Of a stretch of DNA of 64,000 nt, positions 54,225-63,389 are shown in pieces. The first letter of the stretch is position 1. Every line of letters begins with the position of its first letter. The position numbers were made by a program, and so were the translations under genes. Source of the stretch: Leeuwenhoekiella palythoae (lineage in GTDB: Bacteria; Bacteroidota; Bacteroidia; Flavobacteriales; Flavobacteriaceae); NCBI RefSeq assembly GCF_900130045.1, contig NZ_FQXT01000001.1, positions 186,001-250,000 of the forward strand. The letters are read 5' to 3'. The notes below the pieces were generated by a model. That model did not search any database. It was not told where the DNA came from and saw only the letters and a program-made list of their open reading frames with translations.

Positions 54225-55586
54225 TTATGAATAGCTGTTGAAATACACCGTCTTTTTATTTACAAACTCCTTGATACCATCTTCAGAAAGTTCCCTACCG
54301 TAACCCGAGATTTTGGTTCCACCAAAAGGCAATCTGGGATCACTTTTAACTAATTCGTTTACAAAAACAGCTCCGTCATCAAAAAGTGTAATCAGTTTTT
54401 TAGCTTTTTCAAAGTCTTCAGTAAAAATAGAAACCCCTAATCCAAAGTTTGAAGAATTTACTAGATAAACCGCTTCGTCTTCATTTTTAAATGTTGTAAT
54501 CCCGATCACAGGACCAAAAGTTTCCTCCTTAAAAATTGGCATTGATGGAGTAACATCAGTGACCACGGTAGGCTCAAAATACGCACCATCACGCTTTCCT
54601 CCTACTAATATTACCGCTCCTTGTTTTACACTTTTAGTTAACTGCTCGTGTAATTCTTCGGCAAGATCTTCCCGCGCCATTACTCCTATAAAAGTTTCTT
54701 CATCTGCAGGATCACCGCTTTTAAGCTTTCGCACTTCTTCTACAAATTTTTGGGTGAATTCTTCGGCGATATTTTTATGCAAAAGCAAACGCTTTCCTGC
54801 AATACAGCTTTGCCCCGTATTTTGAAAACGCGCCTGAACTGCAGTTTTTACCGCTTCTTCTATATTACAATCTTCAAAAACCACAAGAGCGTTACTTCCT
54901 CCTAATTCTAAAACCGATTTTTTAATTTCGCTTCCTGCAACTGATGCCACAGCGCTTCCTGCAGGTTTACTTCCGGTTAAAGTCACTGCTTTAACCTTTG
55001 GATTCTTTATGATGCTTTCTACTTTAGCGCTAGCAATAGGAAGATTAGTAAAACAACCCTTAGGAAAACCGGCACGTTCAAAAACTTTCTGAATGTTTTG
55101 AGCGCTCCCCATCACATTACTCGCGTGCTTTAAAATACCTATATTTCCTGCCATTAAAGCCGGAGCGGCAAACCTAAAGACTTGCCAAAAAGGGTAATTC
55201 CAAGGCATTACCGCAAGCACGACGCCTAAGGGCTCATAGCTTACATAGCTCTCCACCGCATCGGCCTCAATGCTTTTAGGCGCGAGATGCTTAGGTGCAT
55301 TTTCTGCATAATACTCACAAACCCACGCGCATTTTTCAACCTCAGCAATGGCTTGTTTAATAGGTTTTCCCATTTCTAAAGAAATGGTTTTAGCGTAAGC
55401 TTCTTTGTGTTCATTAAGATCAGCTGCAGCCGCCTGCATTAAAGCAGCGCGCTCTTCAAAGGTAGTTTTTCGCCAAGAAAGAAAACGCTCGTGCGCAATT
55501 TCTATATGTTCAACAAGTTCGGCTTTAGTTAATTCTTTTACTTCAGATATAACCTCTTGGTTATAAGGATTTATGGACGTTATCAT
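54225..55586 (-). CDS. NAD(P)-dependent aldehyde dehydrogenase, succinate-semialdehyde type
   Basis: ALDH superfamily protein of 453 residues, closest to succinate-semialdehyde dehydrogenase (GabD/Sad). It has the cofactor segment VMPWNYPFWQVFRFAAPALMAGN, the catalytic Glu in LELGGSNALVV, and the catalytic Cys in NTGQSCIAGKRLL. The C-terminal EFVNKKTVYF is typical. No GABA transaminase gene is near, so the substrate could be another short aldehyde. It is a single gene with its own upstream space. Confidence 0.9.
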   Translation of the reverse strand: MITSINPYNQEVISEVKELTKAELVEHIEIAHERFLSWRKTTFEERAALMQAAAADLNEHKEAYAKTISLEMGKPIKQAIAEVEKCAWVCEYYAENAPKHLAPKSIEADAVESYVSYEPLGVVLAVMPWNYPFWQVFRFAAPALMAGNIGILKHASNVMGSAQNIQKVFERAGFPKGCFTNLPIASAKVESIIKNPKVKAVTLTGSKPAGSAVASVAGSEIKKSVLELGGSNALVVFEDCNIEEAVKTAVQARFQNTGQSCIAGKRLLLHKNIAEEFTQKFVEEVRKLKSGDPADEETFIGVMAREDLAEELHEQLTKSVKQGAVILVGGKRDGAYFEPTVVTDVTPSMPIFKEETFGPVIGITTFKNEDEAVYLVNSSNFGLGVSIFTEDFEKAKKLITLFDDGAVFVNELVKSDPRLPFGGTKISGYGRELSEDGIKEFVNKKTVYFNSYS

Positions 55587-55745
55587 GATTTTTTGTCAGT
55601 ATTTTCCTAAAATTAAAGAATGCTGAACAAATAATATGGTCGATTAAGAGCACTTTAACCCTAATTGTTTATAAGTCGTTTACAACTCTTTAAAGCGCAT
55701 TACACAAGCTTCTTTAATATGTGTAATTTTAGAAAACTTCACGCT

Positions 55746-56150
55746 ATGAATTCTAGAGATTCCCAATTACTAGCACTTAGACCAGAAATTTTATCCGCCC
55801 GAGTTGATGACACGATGAGTGCAGATGAGCAATTTCAAAACGGAACTTTGCGCCCTGTGGTCAAACTTCAAAATGAGCTCCTGCTTGAAGCTTTTCGCAA
55901 CTATATTAAAAAGCACAAAAATGTTTTTTACACGCTGAATATAGACCGAAGAATGCAATACATAGAGAATGCCATTCAAAAGGACATCAAGTTCAGAAAC
56001 AGCCTAAAAGGTATGGTGATCGGTCAATTCACTGTAGAAGAATATCAGAAGTATATTCAGAATTCTTCGGCATTGAACAAACGAATGATGAATTTGGTAA
56101 AAGAGCGTATTCAAAGTAATATTCAGTTGTTAGAAAGAGAGTTGGTTTAA
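55746..56150 (+). CDS. Conserved flavobacterial small protein, unknown function
   Basis: A 134-residue protein when started at ATG 55746 (MNSRDSQLLALRPE); the longer frame to 55665 adds a Cys/Phe-rich stretch that is probably untranslated leader. It is helical and charged, with a conserved-looking core YIENAIQKDIKFRNSLKGMVIGQFTVEEYQKYIQNSSALNKRMM. To my memory similar proteins occur throughout flavobacteria, sometimes labelled 'glyoxalase' without support; I see no glyoxalase motif. No signal peptide. It is monocistronic, with a strong terminator shared with ychF. Confidence 0.75.
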   Translation: MNSRDSQLLALRPEILSARVDDTMSADEQFQNGTLRPVVKLQNELLLEAFRNYIKKHKNVFYTLNIDRRMQYIENAIQKDIKFRNSLKGMVIGQFTVEEYQKYIQNSSALNKRMMNLVKERIQSNIQLLERELV

Positions 56151-56204
56151 TTATAGCGAATAGATCAAGATACCGCCAGTAAGGACGAAAATAAATATCT
56201 AATA

Positions 56205-56240
56205 AAAAATCCCTTTGAGAATGTTACCAAAGGGATTTTT
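56205..56240. terminator. Bidirectional terminator before ychF 3' end
   Basis: A 13-bp stem AAAAATCCCTTTG (56205-56217) / CAAAGGGATTTTT (56228-56240), serving the convergent small protein and ychF. Confidence 0.92.
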
Positions 56241-56292
56241 CGATTTATAGATTTTGTAACCTGCCTACTCCAATAGTAATCGGAAAAATGAT

Positions 56293-57387
56293 TTATACAT
56301 TAAATAGGAAGTGCATTATATCACCATCCTTTACAATGTAGTTTTTACCTTCTACACCCATTTTACCGGCTTCCTTTACTTTAGTTTCACTTCCATAGGA
56401 AACATAATCTTCATAAGCGATTACTTCAGCTCTAATAAAGCCTTTTTCAAAATCGGTATGAATTACTCCGGCTGCTTGAGGTGCTGTTGAACCAATTTTA
56501 GTAGTCCACGCACGCACTTCTTTTTTACCGGCAGTAAAATAGGTTTGCTGATTAAGCAGTTTATAAGCGGTACGAATTAGTTTTGAAGAACCCGGCTCCT
56601 CAAGACCGATATCTTGTAAAAACATCTGACGCTCTTCATAGTCGTCTAGTTCGTTAATATCTGCTTCGGTACCTACGGCAAGCACAAGCACTTCTGCATT
56701 TTCTTCTTTAACGGCTTCACGAACTTGATCTACATATTTATTACCACTTACTGCTGAATTTTCATCTACATTACACACATACATCACAGGTTTGTCTGTA
56801 ATAAACTGAAGTGGTTTTACAAACTCTGCGTAATCTTCTTCAGAAAAAACTACTGCTCGTACTGACTTTCCTTGCTCTAGTGCATCTTTAATCTGCGCAA
56901 GCACTGACTCTTCCTTTTGAGCTTCTTTATTTCCGGTACGCGCTGCTTTTTTAACTTTCTCAAGTTTCTTGTCTACGGTTTCCAGATCTTTAAGCTGAAG
57001 CTCTATATCTATGGTCTCTTTATCGCGAATAGGGTTTACACTCCCATCAACGTGCACAATGTTATCATTATCAAAACAACGCAAAACATGTAGAATTGCA
57101 TCGGTTTCTCTAATATTTCCTAAAAACTGATTTCCTAAACCTTCACCCTTGCTTGCTCCTTTTACAAGACCTGCAATATCTACAATATCAACGGTCGCAG
57201 GCACCACGCGCTCGGGTTTTACTAATTCCTCTAACTTAGATAAACGCGGGTCCGGCACATTCACCACCCCAACGTTAGGCTCAATGGTACAAAACGGAAA
57301 GTTTGCACTTTGCGCTTTAGCATTAGATAAACAATTAAAAAGAGTTGATTTACCTACGTTAGGTAATCCTACAATACCTGCTTTCAT
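56293..57387 (-). CDS. ychF: Redox-regulated ATPase/GTPase YchF (Obg-like)
   Basis: P-loop NTPase of the Obg family with ATP preference. The P-loop is [12 protein letters not shown] (residues 7-18). Switch motifs are [20 protein letters not shown] and NVDE. The C-terminal TGS-like domain ends [46 protein letters not shown], which is the family signature. The 364-residue length is normal. It binds ribosomes and is linked to translation stress. It is a single gene. Confidence 0.97.
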   Translation of the reverse strand: MKAGIVGLPNVGKSTLFNCLSNAKAQSANFPFCTIEPNVGVVNVPDPRLSKLEELVKPERVVPATVDIVDIAGLVKGASKGEGLGNQFLGNIRETDAILHVLRCFDNDNIVHVDGSVNPIRDKETIDIELQLKDLETVDKKLEKVKKAARTGNKEAQKEESVLAQIKDALEQGKSVRAVVFSEEDYAEFVKPLQFITDKPVMYVCNVDENSAVSGNKYVDQVREAVKEENAEVLVLAVGTEADINELDDYEERQMFLQDIGLEEPGSSKLIRTAYKLLNQQTYFTAGKKEVRAWTTKIGSTAPQAAGVIHTDFEKGFIRAEVIAYEDYVSYGSETKVKEAGKMGVEGKNYIVKDGDIMHFLFNV

Positions 57388-57562
57388 GGTTCAGAATTTT
57401 GAGGCGCAAATATAGGAAGCTTATCTAAAACTTTACACCTTTAGTTTATAATCAAATTTGTTTGTTTTGCAAGAGATTAGCGCTTTGAATTATCATGAAT
57501 ACATATACCAGTAAAAAACTATACCTCAGCATTATAGCACACCAATAAGTTTTATTTAAGCG

Positions 57563-57591
57563 CAAAAAAAAGTCTGGTAGTGACACCAGAC
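57563..57591 (-). terminator. Terminator of the ferredoxin gene
   Basis: GTCTGG (57572-57577) / CCAGAC (57586-57591), with an 8-nt loop and a T8 tract on the minus strand. Confidence 0.85.
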
Positions 57592-57618
57592 ATTTTAAAT
57601 TCTATAAAAAGTTTTTGC

Positions 57619-57990
<372 letters not shown>

Positions 57991-58134
57991 TTAATTTTGC
58001 CAAAGGTAGGCTCTATTTTTTAAACCCTACTAAATTAGTAGAAATTAATGAGAAACCTTACAATCAACTTAAGGTTTTCGTTACAAATTTAAGTTGCAAA
58101 ATTAAGGCGTGGTCCTTACTTCACCAAACCATTT

Positions 58135-59193
58135 ATGGATTTAAACCAAAGAATTACCGCATTCTCAAACCTCAGTCTATTTTTAAAGAATTTTTTGTCA
58201 GATGCTACTAAATGCGAGGCTACGTTAAATGATTTTGAACACTTAAAAGAAGAATTACAGCAGGTCATACAAACCGCAAACAGACATAACGCGTGGTTTA
58301 CTCCAGAGCATATAACCCAAGCATTATCAAGCTGGTCTGCAGCGCTACAGAAAGATAATTTGACAACATGGCTCGATGCCTATGCTATCACTTCTTCTTC
58401 AGAAAAAAGGGTTGCGGTGATTATGGCAGGCAACTTACCGCTGGTTGGATTTCACGATTTTTTGAGCGTGCTGATCACCGGGCACCATCTAGTCGCAAAA
58501 CTATCTAGCGACGATCAACTTCTGATGCCATTTCTGGCGAGAGTACTTATCATTATCGAGCCTGGTTTTGATTCAAAAATTACATTTACCAAAGAGAAAC
58601 TTCCACAATTTGACGCGGTGATCGCTACCGGAAGCAACAATACCGCGCGATATTTTGAATACTATTTTAAAAACAAACCCAGCATTATACGCAAAAATCG
58701 AAATGCTGTCGCTGTATTAACCGGTAATGAAACCCCGCAACAACTCGAAGCTTTAGGGGACGACATATTTGGTTATTTTGGAATGGGATGTCGTAGTGTG
58801 GCTAAGCTCTACGTACCTCAAAACTATGATTTTGACACGTTTTTTCAAGCAATGTTTAAACAGCAAGATGTGATCAATCATCATAAATATGCCAACAACT
58901 ACGACTATAATAAAGCGGTGTATTTAATGAGCTTATTTCCTGTTTTAGACAATGGCTTTATGGTATTAAAAGAAGACACAAATTTCTCATCCCCGATCTC
59001 TGTGGTCTTTTACGAGCGTTATACTGACGTTGAAACTTTAAAGGCCGAGTTGCAATCTAAAGCTGATCAAATTCAGTGTATAGTGGCAGACGATTTTAGT
59101 GATGAGGATGTCGCTTTTGGACAGGCACAAAATCCAAAACTTTATGATTATGCAGACGGTGTTGATACCGTTGCATTTTTATTAAAATTATAA
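58135..59193 (+). CDS. LuxC-like acyl-CoA reductase
   Basis: A 352-residue protein resembling LuxC-type acyl-CoA reductases (PF05893). The segments VAVIMAGNLPLVGFHDFLSVLITGH, VIATGSNNTARYFEYYFKNKPSIIRKNRNAVAVLTG and FGMGCRSVAKLYVPQNYDFDTFF are visible; the catalytic Cys would be in GMGCRS. Such enzymes reduce fatty acyl groups to aldehydes with NADPH. No luxD, luxE or luciferase gene is present. In flavobacteria I recall this gene near ferredoxin and serC. The substrate is unknown. Confidence 0.8.
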   Translation: MDLNQRITAFSNLSLFLKNFLSDATKCEATLNDFEHLKEELQQVIQTANRHNAWFTPEHITQALSSWSAALQKDNLTTWLDAYAITSSSEKRVAVIMAGNLPLVGFHDFLSVLITGHHLVAKLSSDDQLLMPFLARVLIIIEPGFDSKITFTKEKLPQFDAVIATGSNNTARYFEYYFKNKPSIIRKNRNAVAVLTGNETPQQLEALGDDIFGYFGMGCRSVAKLYVPQNYDFDTFFQAMFKQQDVINHHKYANNYDYNKAVYLMSLFPVLDNGFMVLKEDTNFSSPISVVFYERYTDVETLKAELQSKADQIQCIVADDFSDEDVAFGQAQNPKLYDYADGVDTVAFLLKL

Positions 59194-59230
59194 GAGAAAT
59201 TCATCGATTATTTATTGATTTATCAAACCG

Positions 59231-59286
59231 CTTTGCAAGTGTTTTAAGCATCTTTGCATGTCTTTTTAAGCACGCAAAGACTTGCA
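59231..59286 (+). promoter_or_regulatory. Repeat and inverted-repeat cluster upstream of serC
   Basis: Two direct repeats, CTTTGCAAGTGTTTTAAGCA (59231-59250) and a 21-nt variant (59252-59272), are followed by GCAAAGACTTGCA (59274-59286). The last can pair with GCAAGT of the first copy (59235-59240) and CTTTGC of the second (59252-59257), making a nested hairpin. It lies about 95 bp before serC. No leader peptide is seen. Confidence 0.45.
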
Positions 59287-59378
59287 CATATAAAAGGTGG
59301 AATCTTATGCATTCTGTTTGAAAAGCCGTAATTTTCCAACTGAATAAAATTCAAAAAAGAGACCAAATATTCAATCTA

Positions 59379-60443
59379 ATGAAAAAACATAATTTCAGTG
59401 CCGGGCCTTGTATTCTTCCACAGGAAGTTTTTAAACAAGCCTCTGAAGCCGTTTTAAATTTTAATAACCTCGATCTTTCTATTTTAGAAATCTCCCATAG
59501 AAGTAAGGATTTTGTTGATGTGATGGAAGAAGCACGTGAGCTTGCTCTTGAACTTTTGGGGCTTGAAGGAAAAGGATATAAAGCTCTTTTTCTACAAGGT
59601 GGTGCAAGTATGCAGTTTGTAATGACCGCATACAACTTACTCGAGAACAAAGCAGGTTACATCAATACAGGAACGTGGAGTGATAAAGCGATCAAAGAAG
59701 CTAAGATCTTTGGCGAAGTCGTTGAGGTTGCAAGCTCAAAAGACAAGAATTACAATTACATCCCTAAAGGTTTTGATGTTCCTAAAGATCTAGATTATCT
59801 ACATCTTACAACCAACAATACCATCTTTGGAACTCAGATCAAAGATATTCCTACTACAGATGTACCGCTAGTGGCTGATATGAGTAGTGATATTTTCTCT
59901 CGTGAGATCGATTTTTCAAAGTTTGATCTTATATATGCGGGAGCTCAGAAAAATATGGGTCCTGCAGGTACTACGCTTGTTGTTGTGAAGGAAGATATTT
60001 TAGGTAAAGTAACACGCCAGATTCCTAGTATGCTTAGCTATGCTACGCACGTATCTAAAGGAAGTATGTTTAACACGCCACCGGTTTTTGCGGTTTATGT
60101 TTCGATGCTTACACTTCGTTCTATGAAGGCTAAAGGCGGTATCAGTGCTGCTGCTGAAGAAAACGAGAAAAAGGCTACGCTTTTATATTCTGAAATAGAC
60201 CTTAACCCATTATTTAAAGGGTATGCAGCAAAAGAAGACCGCTCTCTAATGAACGCTACTTTTAATCTAACAGAAGACAATCTTAAAGAAACCTTTGATA
60301 CGATGCTTAAAGAAGCAGGTATTAATGGTCTTAACGGTCACCGAAGCGTTGGTGGTTATCGTGCTTCTATGTACAATGCGTTACCGCTAAACAGCGTTGG
60401 TGTTCTGGTTGATGTAATGAGCGAATTAGAGCGCAAAGCTTAA
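59379..60443 (+). CDS. serC: Phosphoserine aminotransferase
   Basis: PLP enzyme of 354 residues, the second step of serine synthesis (and of pyridoxal phosphate synthesis). The N-terminal HNFSAGPCILPQEVF and the Schiff-base Lys in LIYAGAQKNMGPAGTT are diagnostic. The C-terminal GHRSVGGYRASMYNALPLNSV is also family-specific. It is followed 34 bp later by serA, so serC-serA form an operon closed by a terminator at 61454. Confidence 0.97.
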   Translation: MKKHNFSAGPCILPQEVFKQASEAVLNFNNLDLSILEISHRSKDFVDVMEEARELALELLGLEGKGYKALFLQGGASMQFVMTAYNLLENKAGYINTGTWSDKAIKEAKIFGEVVEVASSKDKNYNYIPKGFDVPKDLDYLHLTTNNTIFGTQIKDIPTTDVPLVADMSSDIFSREIDFSKFDLIYAGAQKNMGPAGTTLVVVKEDILGKVTRQIPSMLSYATHVSKGSMFNTPPVFAVYVSMLTLRSMKAKGGISAAAEENEKKATLLYSEIDLNPLFKGYAAKEDRSLMNATFNLTEDNLKETFDTMLKEAGINGLNGHRSVGGYRASMYNALPLNSVGVLVDVMSELERKA

Positions 60444-60477
60444 CCAAACCAATCCAAATAATATAAATTTTTAAAAC

Positions 60478-61431
60478 ATGAAAGTTTTAGCAAATGATGG
60501 TATTTCTCAAAGCGGAGTAGATGCTCTTAAAGCCGCCGGTTTTGAAGTAATTACCACAAAAGTTGCGCAAGAGCAACTTATCAATTACATAAATGAAAAT
60601 AAAGTTGATGCGCTACTTGTACGCAGCGCAACTAAAGTTCGTCAAGATTTAATCGATGCGTGCCCAGACCTTAAATTAATTGGTCGTGGCGGTGTAGGTA
60701 TGGATAATATTGATGTTCAATATGCAAAAGACAAAGGTCTTAGCGTGATCAACACTCCGGCTGCTTCTTCTGCTTCGGTTGCAGAATTGGTTTTTGCTCA
60801 TTTATATGGTGGTGTGCGTTTCCTTTTTGATGCTAACCGCAATATGCCGTTAGAGGGCGAGGAAAAATTTGGTGCACTTAAAAAAGCATACGCAAAAGGT
60901 GTTGAGCTGCGCGGAAAAACCTTAGGTGTTATCGGTTTTGGCCGAATCGGGCAAGCTACTGCTAAAGTTGCACTTGGCGCCGGAATGAAAGTGATCTATT
61001 CTGACCCATATATGGAAAAAGCTGAAGTGAAATTAGACTTTTTCGATGGTCAGGAGGTTGCATTTAAATTTGAAAGCAAAGCCAAAGAAGATGTTCTTGC
61101 TGAAGCTGATTTTATCACCCTACACGTTCCTGCTCAAAAGGAATATGTAATTGGCAAAGCCGAAATTGAAAAAATGAAAGACGGTGCTGCATTGGTAAAT
61201 GCTGCTCGTGGCGGAGTAATTGATGAATTAGCTCTTATTGAAGCGCTAGATTCTGGTAAACTTGCCTTCGCCGCTCTTGACGTTTTTGAGAGCGAGCCAA
61301 AGCCGGAAATCAAAATTTTAATGCATCCTAAAATTTCATTGTCTCCGCACATTGGGGCAGCGACTAATGAAGCTCAGGATCGTATAGGTGTTGAACTTGC
61401 CGAACAGATTTCTTCGATCTTAAAAGCATAG
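60478..61431 (+). CDS. serA: D-3-phosphoglycerate dehydrogenase, short form
   Basis: NAD-dependent dehydrogenase of 317 residues that makes 3-phosphohydroxypyruvate, the first step of serine synthesis. It has GRGGVGMDNIDVQYAKDKGLSVINTP, the Rossmann motif GVIGFGRIGQATAKV, and the catalytic Arg, Glu and His of VNAARGGVIDE, LDVFESEP and LSPHIGAATNEAQ. It lacks the C-terminal ACT domain of ~410- and ~530-residue SerA proteins, so serine feedback at that domain is absent. The partner serC upstream fixes the assignment. Confidence 0.94.
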   Translation: MKVLANDGISQSGVDALKAAGFEVITTKVAQEQLINYINENKVDALLVRSATKVRQDLIDACPDLKLIGRGGVGMDNIDVQYAKDKGLSVINTPAASSASVAELVFAHLYGGVRFLFDANRNMPLEGEEKFGALKKAYAKGVELRGKTLGVIGFGRIGQATAKVALGAGMKVIYSDPYMEKAEVKLDFFDGQEVAFKFESKAKEDVLAEADFITLHVPAQKEYVIGKAEIEKMKDGAALVNAARGGVIDELALIEALDSGKLAFAALDVFESEPKPEIKILMHPKISLSPHIGAATNEAQDRIGVELAEQISSILKA

Positions 61432-61453
61432 TCGTTCAGACACATAGCCTATC

Positions 61454-61481
61454 AAAGCCGAATAGTTATTCGGCTTTTTTT
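61454..61481 (+). terminator. Terminator of serC-serA
   Basis: Stem AAAGCCGAAT / ATTCGGCTTT around a short A-G-T-T loop, then T7. Confidence 0.93.
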
Positions 61482-61548
61482 ATGGAAAAAAGTTAAAGAA
61501 TTCAAAACATGTAACTAAATTTAAAGTATTAACAAAAACTCATTTACA

Positions 61549-62184
61549 ATGTCAGGCTTACTAGATTTATTAAATAGCGACTTAGGAAAACAATTGATAA
61601 GCGGTGCCAGTGCTCAAACCGGAGCATCAGAAAGCAAAACCGCAGATGTGCTGAGTATGGCGATGCCCTTACTTTTAGGCGCGATGAAAAAGAATGCTTC
61701 TTCGCAAGAAGGCGCATCCGGACTTATGGGTGCTTTAAGCGGAAAACACGACGGGAGTATCCTTGATAATTTAGGAAGTATTCTTGGCGGCGGAAGCGTA
61801 GATCAAAATGTAATTCAGGATGGTGCAGGTATTTTGGGCCACGTCTTGGGCGGAAAACAACCCATGGTCGAAAATGCTTTGAGTACAAAAACAGGTCTTG
61901 ATGCCGGTACGGTAGCCCAGATTCTGAAGATCGCTGCTCCTATCCTACTCGGCATTATTGGGAAACAGACTAAAGAAAACAATATTCAAGATCAGGATGG
62001 TCTTACAGGTATTTTAGGCAGCATGTTAGGCGGACAACCTAAAGAAAACCAAAGCCTGATTGAATCTCTTATAGACTCAGATGGTGACGGCAGCGTTCTA
62101 GACGATGTAGCAGATATGGTTTTAGGTTCAAATAAGAAAAAAGGTGGCCTTGGCGGAATGCTAGGCGGACTTTTCGGTAAATAG
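61549..62184 (+). CDS. DUF937 (YidB-like) protein
   Basis: A 211-residue, glycine- and leucine-rich protein of DUF937 type. It contains repeated helical blocks such as LLDLLNSDLGKQLISGASAQTG, MAMPLLLGAMKKNA and GTVAQILKIAAPILLGIIGKQT. A calcium-like DSDGDGSVLDDVADM segment lies near the C-terminus. It ends in a glycine-rich GGLGGMLGGLFGK tail. No signal peptide is seen. The family function is not known. It is a single gene with its own terminator. Confidence 0.82.
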   Translation: MSGLLDLLNSDLGKQLISGASAQTGASESKTADVLSMAMPLLLGAMKKNASSQEGASGLMGALSGKHDGSILDNLGSILGGGSVDQNVIQDGAGILGHVLGGKQPMVENALSTKTGLDAGTVAQILKIAAPILLGIIGKQTKENNIQDQDGLTGILGSMLGGQPKENQSLIESLIDSDGDGSVLDDVADMVLGSNKKKGGLGGMLGGLFGK

Positions 62185-62206
62185 TTTCAGCTTAAATCAA
62201 TTAAGG

Positions 62207-62233
62207 AGCCGCTCTGAATAAGCGGCTTTTTTT
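62207..62233 (+). terminator. Terminator of the DUF937 gene
   Basis: AGCCGCT (62207-62213) / AGCGGCT (62221-62227), with a 7-nt loop and T7. Confidence 0.9.
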
Positions 62234-62358
62234 ATGCCGAAAAATAGGAGTTGGATGAGATCTATAAAACACGCGTTGAGAAAAGTATATTTCAGTTCAC
62301 ATCAAAATTAAACGTCAATATTTAGCAGGAGTTTTGTAGCTTTAAAAGAAAAGCTGGT

Positions 62359-62790
62359 ATGAAAAATTTAATTTACGTTGTTATAGCGCTTGTTGTCATT
62401 TGTGGCTGCGCATCTTCTCAGGGAGAAAAAAAGCTTGAAACAAGCGATCCACTGAGCACTTCAAACGATACGGTACGCATTGCAAACGACAGCCTCGAAT
62501 ATGAGATCATCATTATTGAACCCGGTTACAATGCCTTTTTGAATTCTATCGCGCGACCGGAAGGCTATTATTCTCAAAATTATCTGGAAAATAAAAATCG
62601 GTTTATTGTTCCTGAATACAACCAGCGCGTATTGCAGCCTTTTAGATACAATAACAATTTATACCCACAACAAATAGATTATAACAGCTCTGTAGATTAT
62701 GGCTATGAGGTAAATTATAAACTTTATTATTACTTTGTGTACTTCTGCCGTAAGTATAACCAGCGTTTCAGTGTACCAACACGTATTTAA
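62359..62790 (+). CDS. Putative lipoprotein, DUF6146 family
   Basis: A 143-residue protein with a lipoprotein signal (VVICGC, Cys about residue 18). The mature part contains LEYEIIIIEPGYNAFLNSIARPEGYYSQNYLENKNRF and DYGYEVNYKLYYYFVYFCRKYNQRF, which match my recollection of DUF6146, a Bacteroidota family. It is rich in Tyr and Asn. The function is unknown. The next gene (DUF6787) starts 42 bp later, and both precede nnrD, an order I associate with flavobacteria. Confidence 0.78.
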   Translation: MKNLIYVVIALVVICGCASSQGEKKLETSDPLSTSNDTVRIANDSLEYEIIIIEPGYNAFLNSIARPEGYYSQNYLENKNRFIVPEYNQRVLQPFRYNNNLYPQQIDYNSSVDYGYEVNYKLYYYFVYFCRKYNQRFSVPTRI

Positions 62791-62832
62791 GTTTTTCCTA
62801 TTTATCTTAGTTCTAAATAGTATATTTGACGC

Positions 62833-63345
62833 GTGAAAAAATTCAAGGAACACTGGGAAATCACCCAGAACTGGCAACTTATTTATCCTATTTTAGGCAT
62901 TATTCTTTCATTAGCCTGCGGAATTCTAATCGCCCGAAGATTGGATTTCTTTCTTGAACCCGGAGCCTTACAGACGGTTTATTTGGTGATACTCACTTTG
63001 GTGCTTACGTATCTTATAATAAAACTTAGCTTGTATTGCTTTAAAAAACTCAAAAATCGCTGGATTTTACAATACCGTTGGCAGTTTATTGCTGCATTCA
63101 TTGTTTTTGCCATTACAGGGTCTACCGCCGGCCGCATCTCTAGCCCGGTTATGCAAGCCTTAGGACTAGGAAGCGATTCGATCTCCGGATGGATTTACTG
63201 GCCGCTACGTATTATCATTATTTTTCCGCTGTATCAGGTTTTACTGCTTATCGTTGCCTGGATTTTTGGTATGTATTCTTTTTTCTATGCCTTTGAAAAA
63301 AAGATGCTTTCCAGAATGGGATTAGGCTTTTTATTTAAAAATTAA
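62833..63345 (+). CDS. Integral membrane protein, DUF6787 family
   Basis: A 170-residue protein with four likely transmembrane helices (about residues 17-36, 45-66, 84-103 and 122-155). It begins with a GTG start (MKKFKEHWEITQNWQLIYP). It closes with a basic tail (KKMLSRMGLGFLFKN). I associate it with DUF6787, a Bacteroidota family paired with DUF6146. A membrane role is certain, but no transport or catalytic motif is seen. It is convergent with nnrD. Confidence 0.7.
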   Translation: MKKFKEHWEITQNWQLIYPILGIILSLACGILIARRLDFFLEPGALQTVYLVILTLVLTYLIIKLSLYCFKKLKNRWILQYRWQFIAAFIVFAITGSTAGRISSPVMQALGLGSDSISGWIYWPLRIIIIFPLYQVLLLIVAWIFGMYSFFYAFEKKMLSRMGLGFLFKN

Positions 63346-63389
63346 GTCTAGAAAAGAGTCTTCCAAGAATTTCACTTTTCACTGCACAA

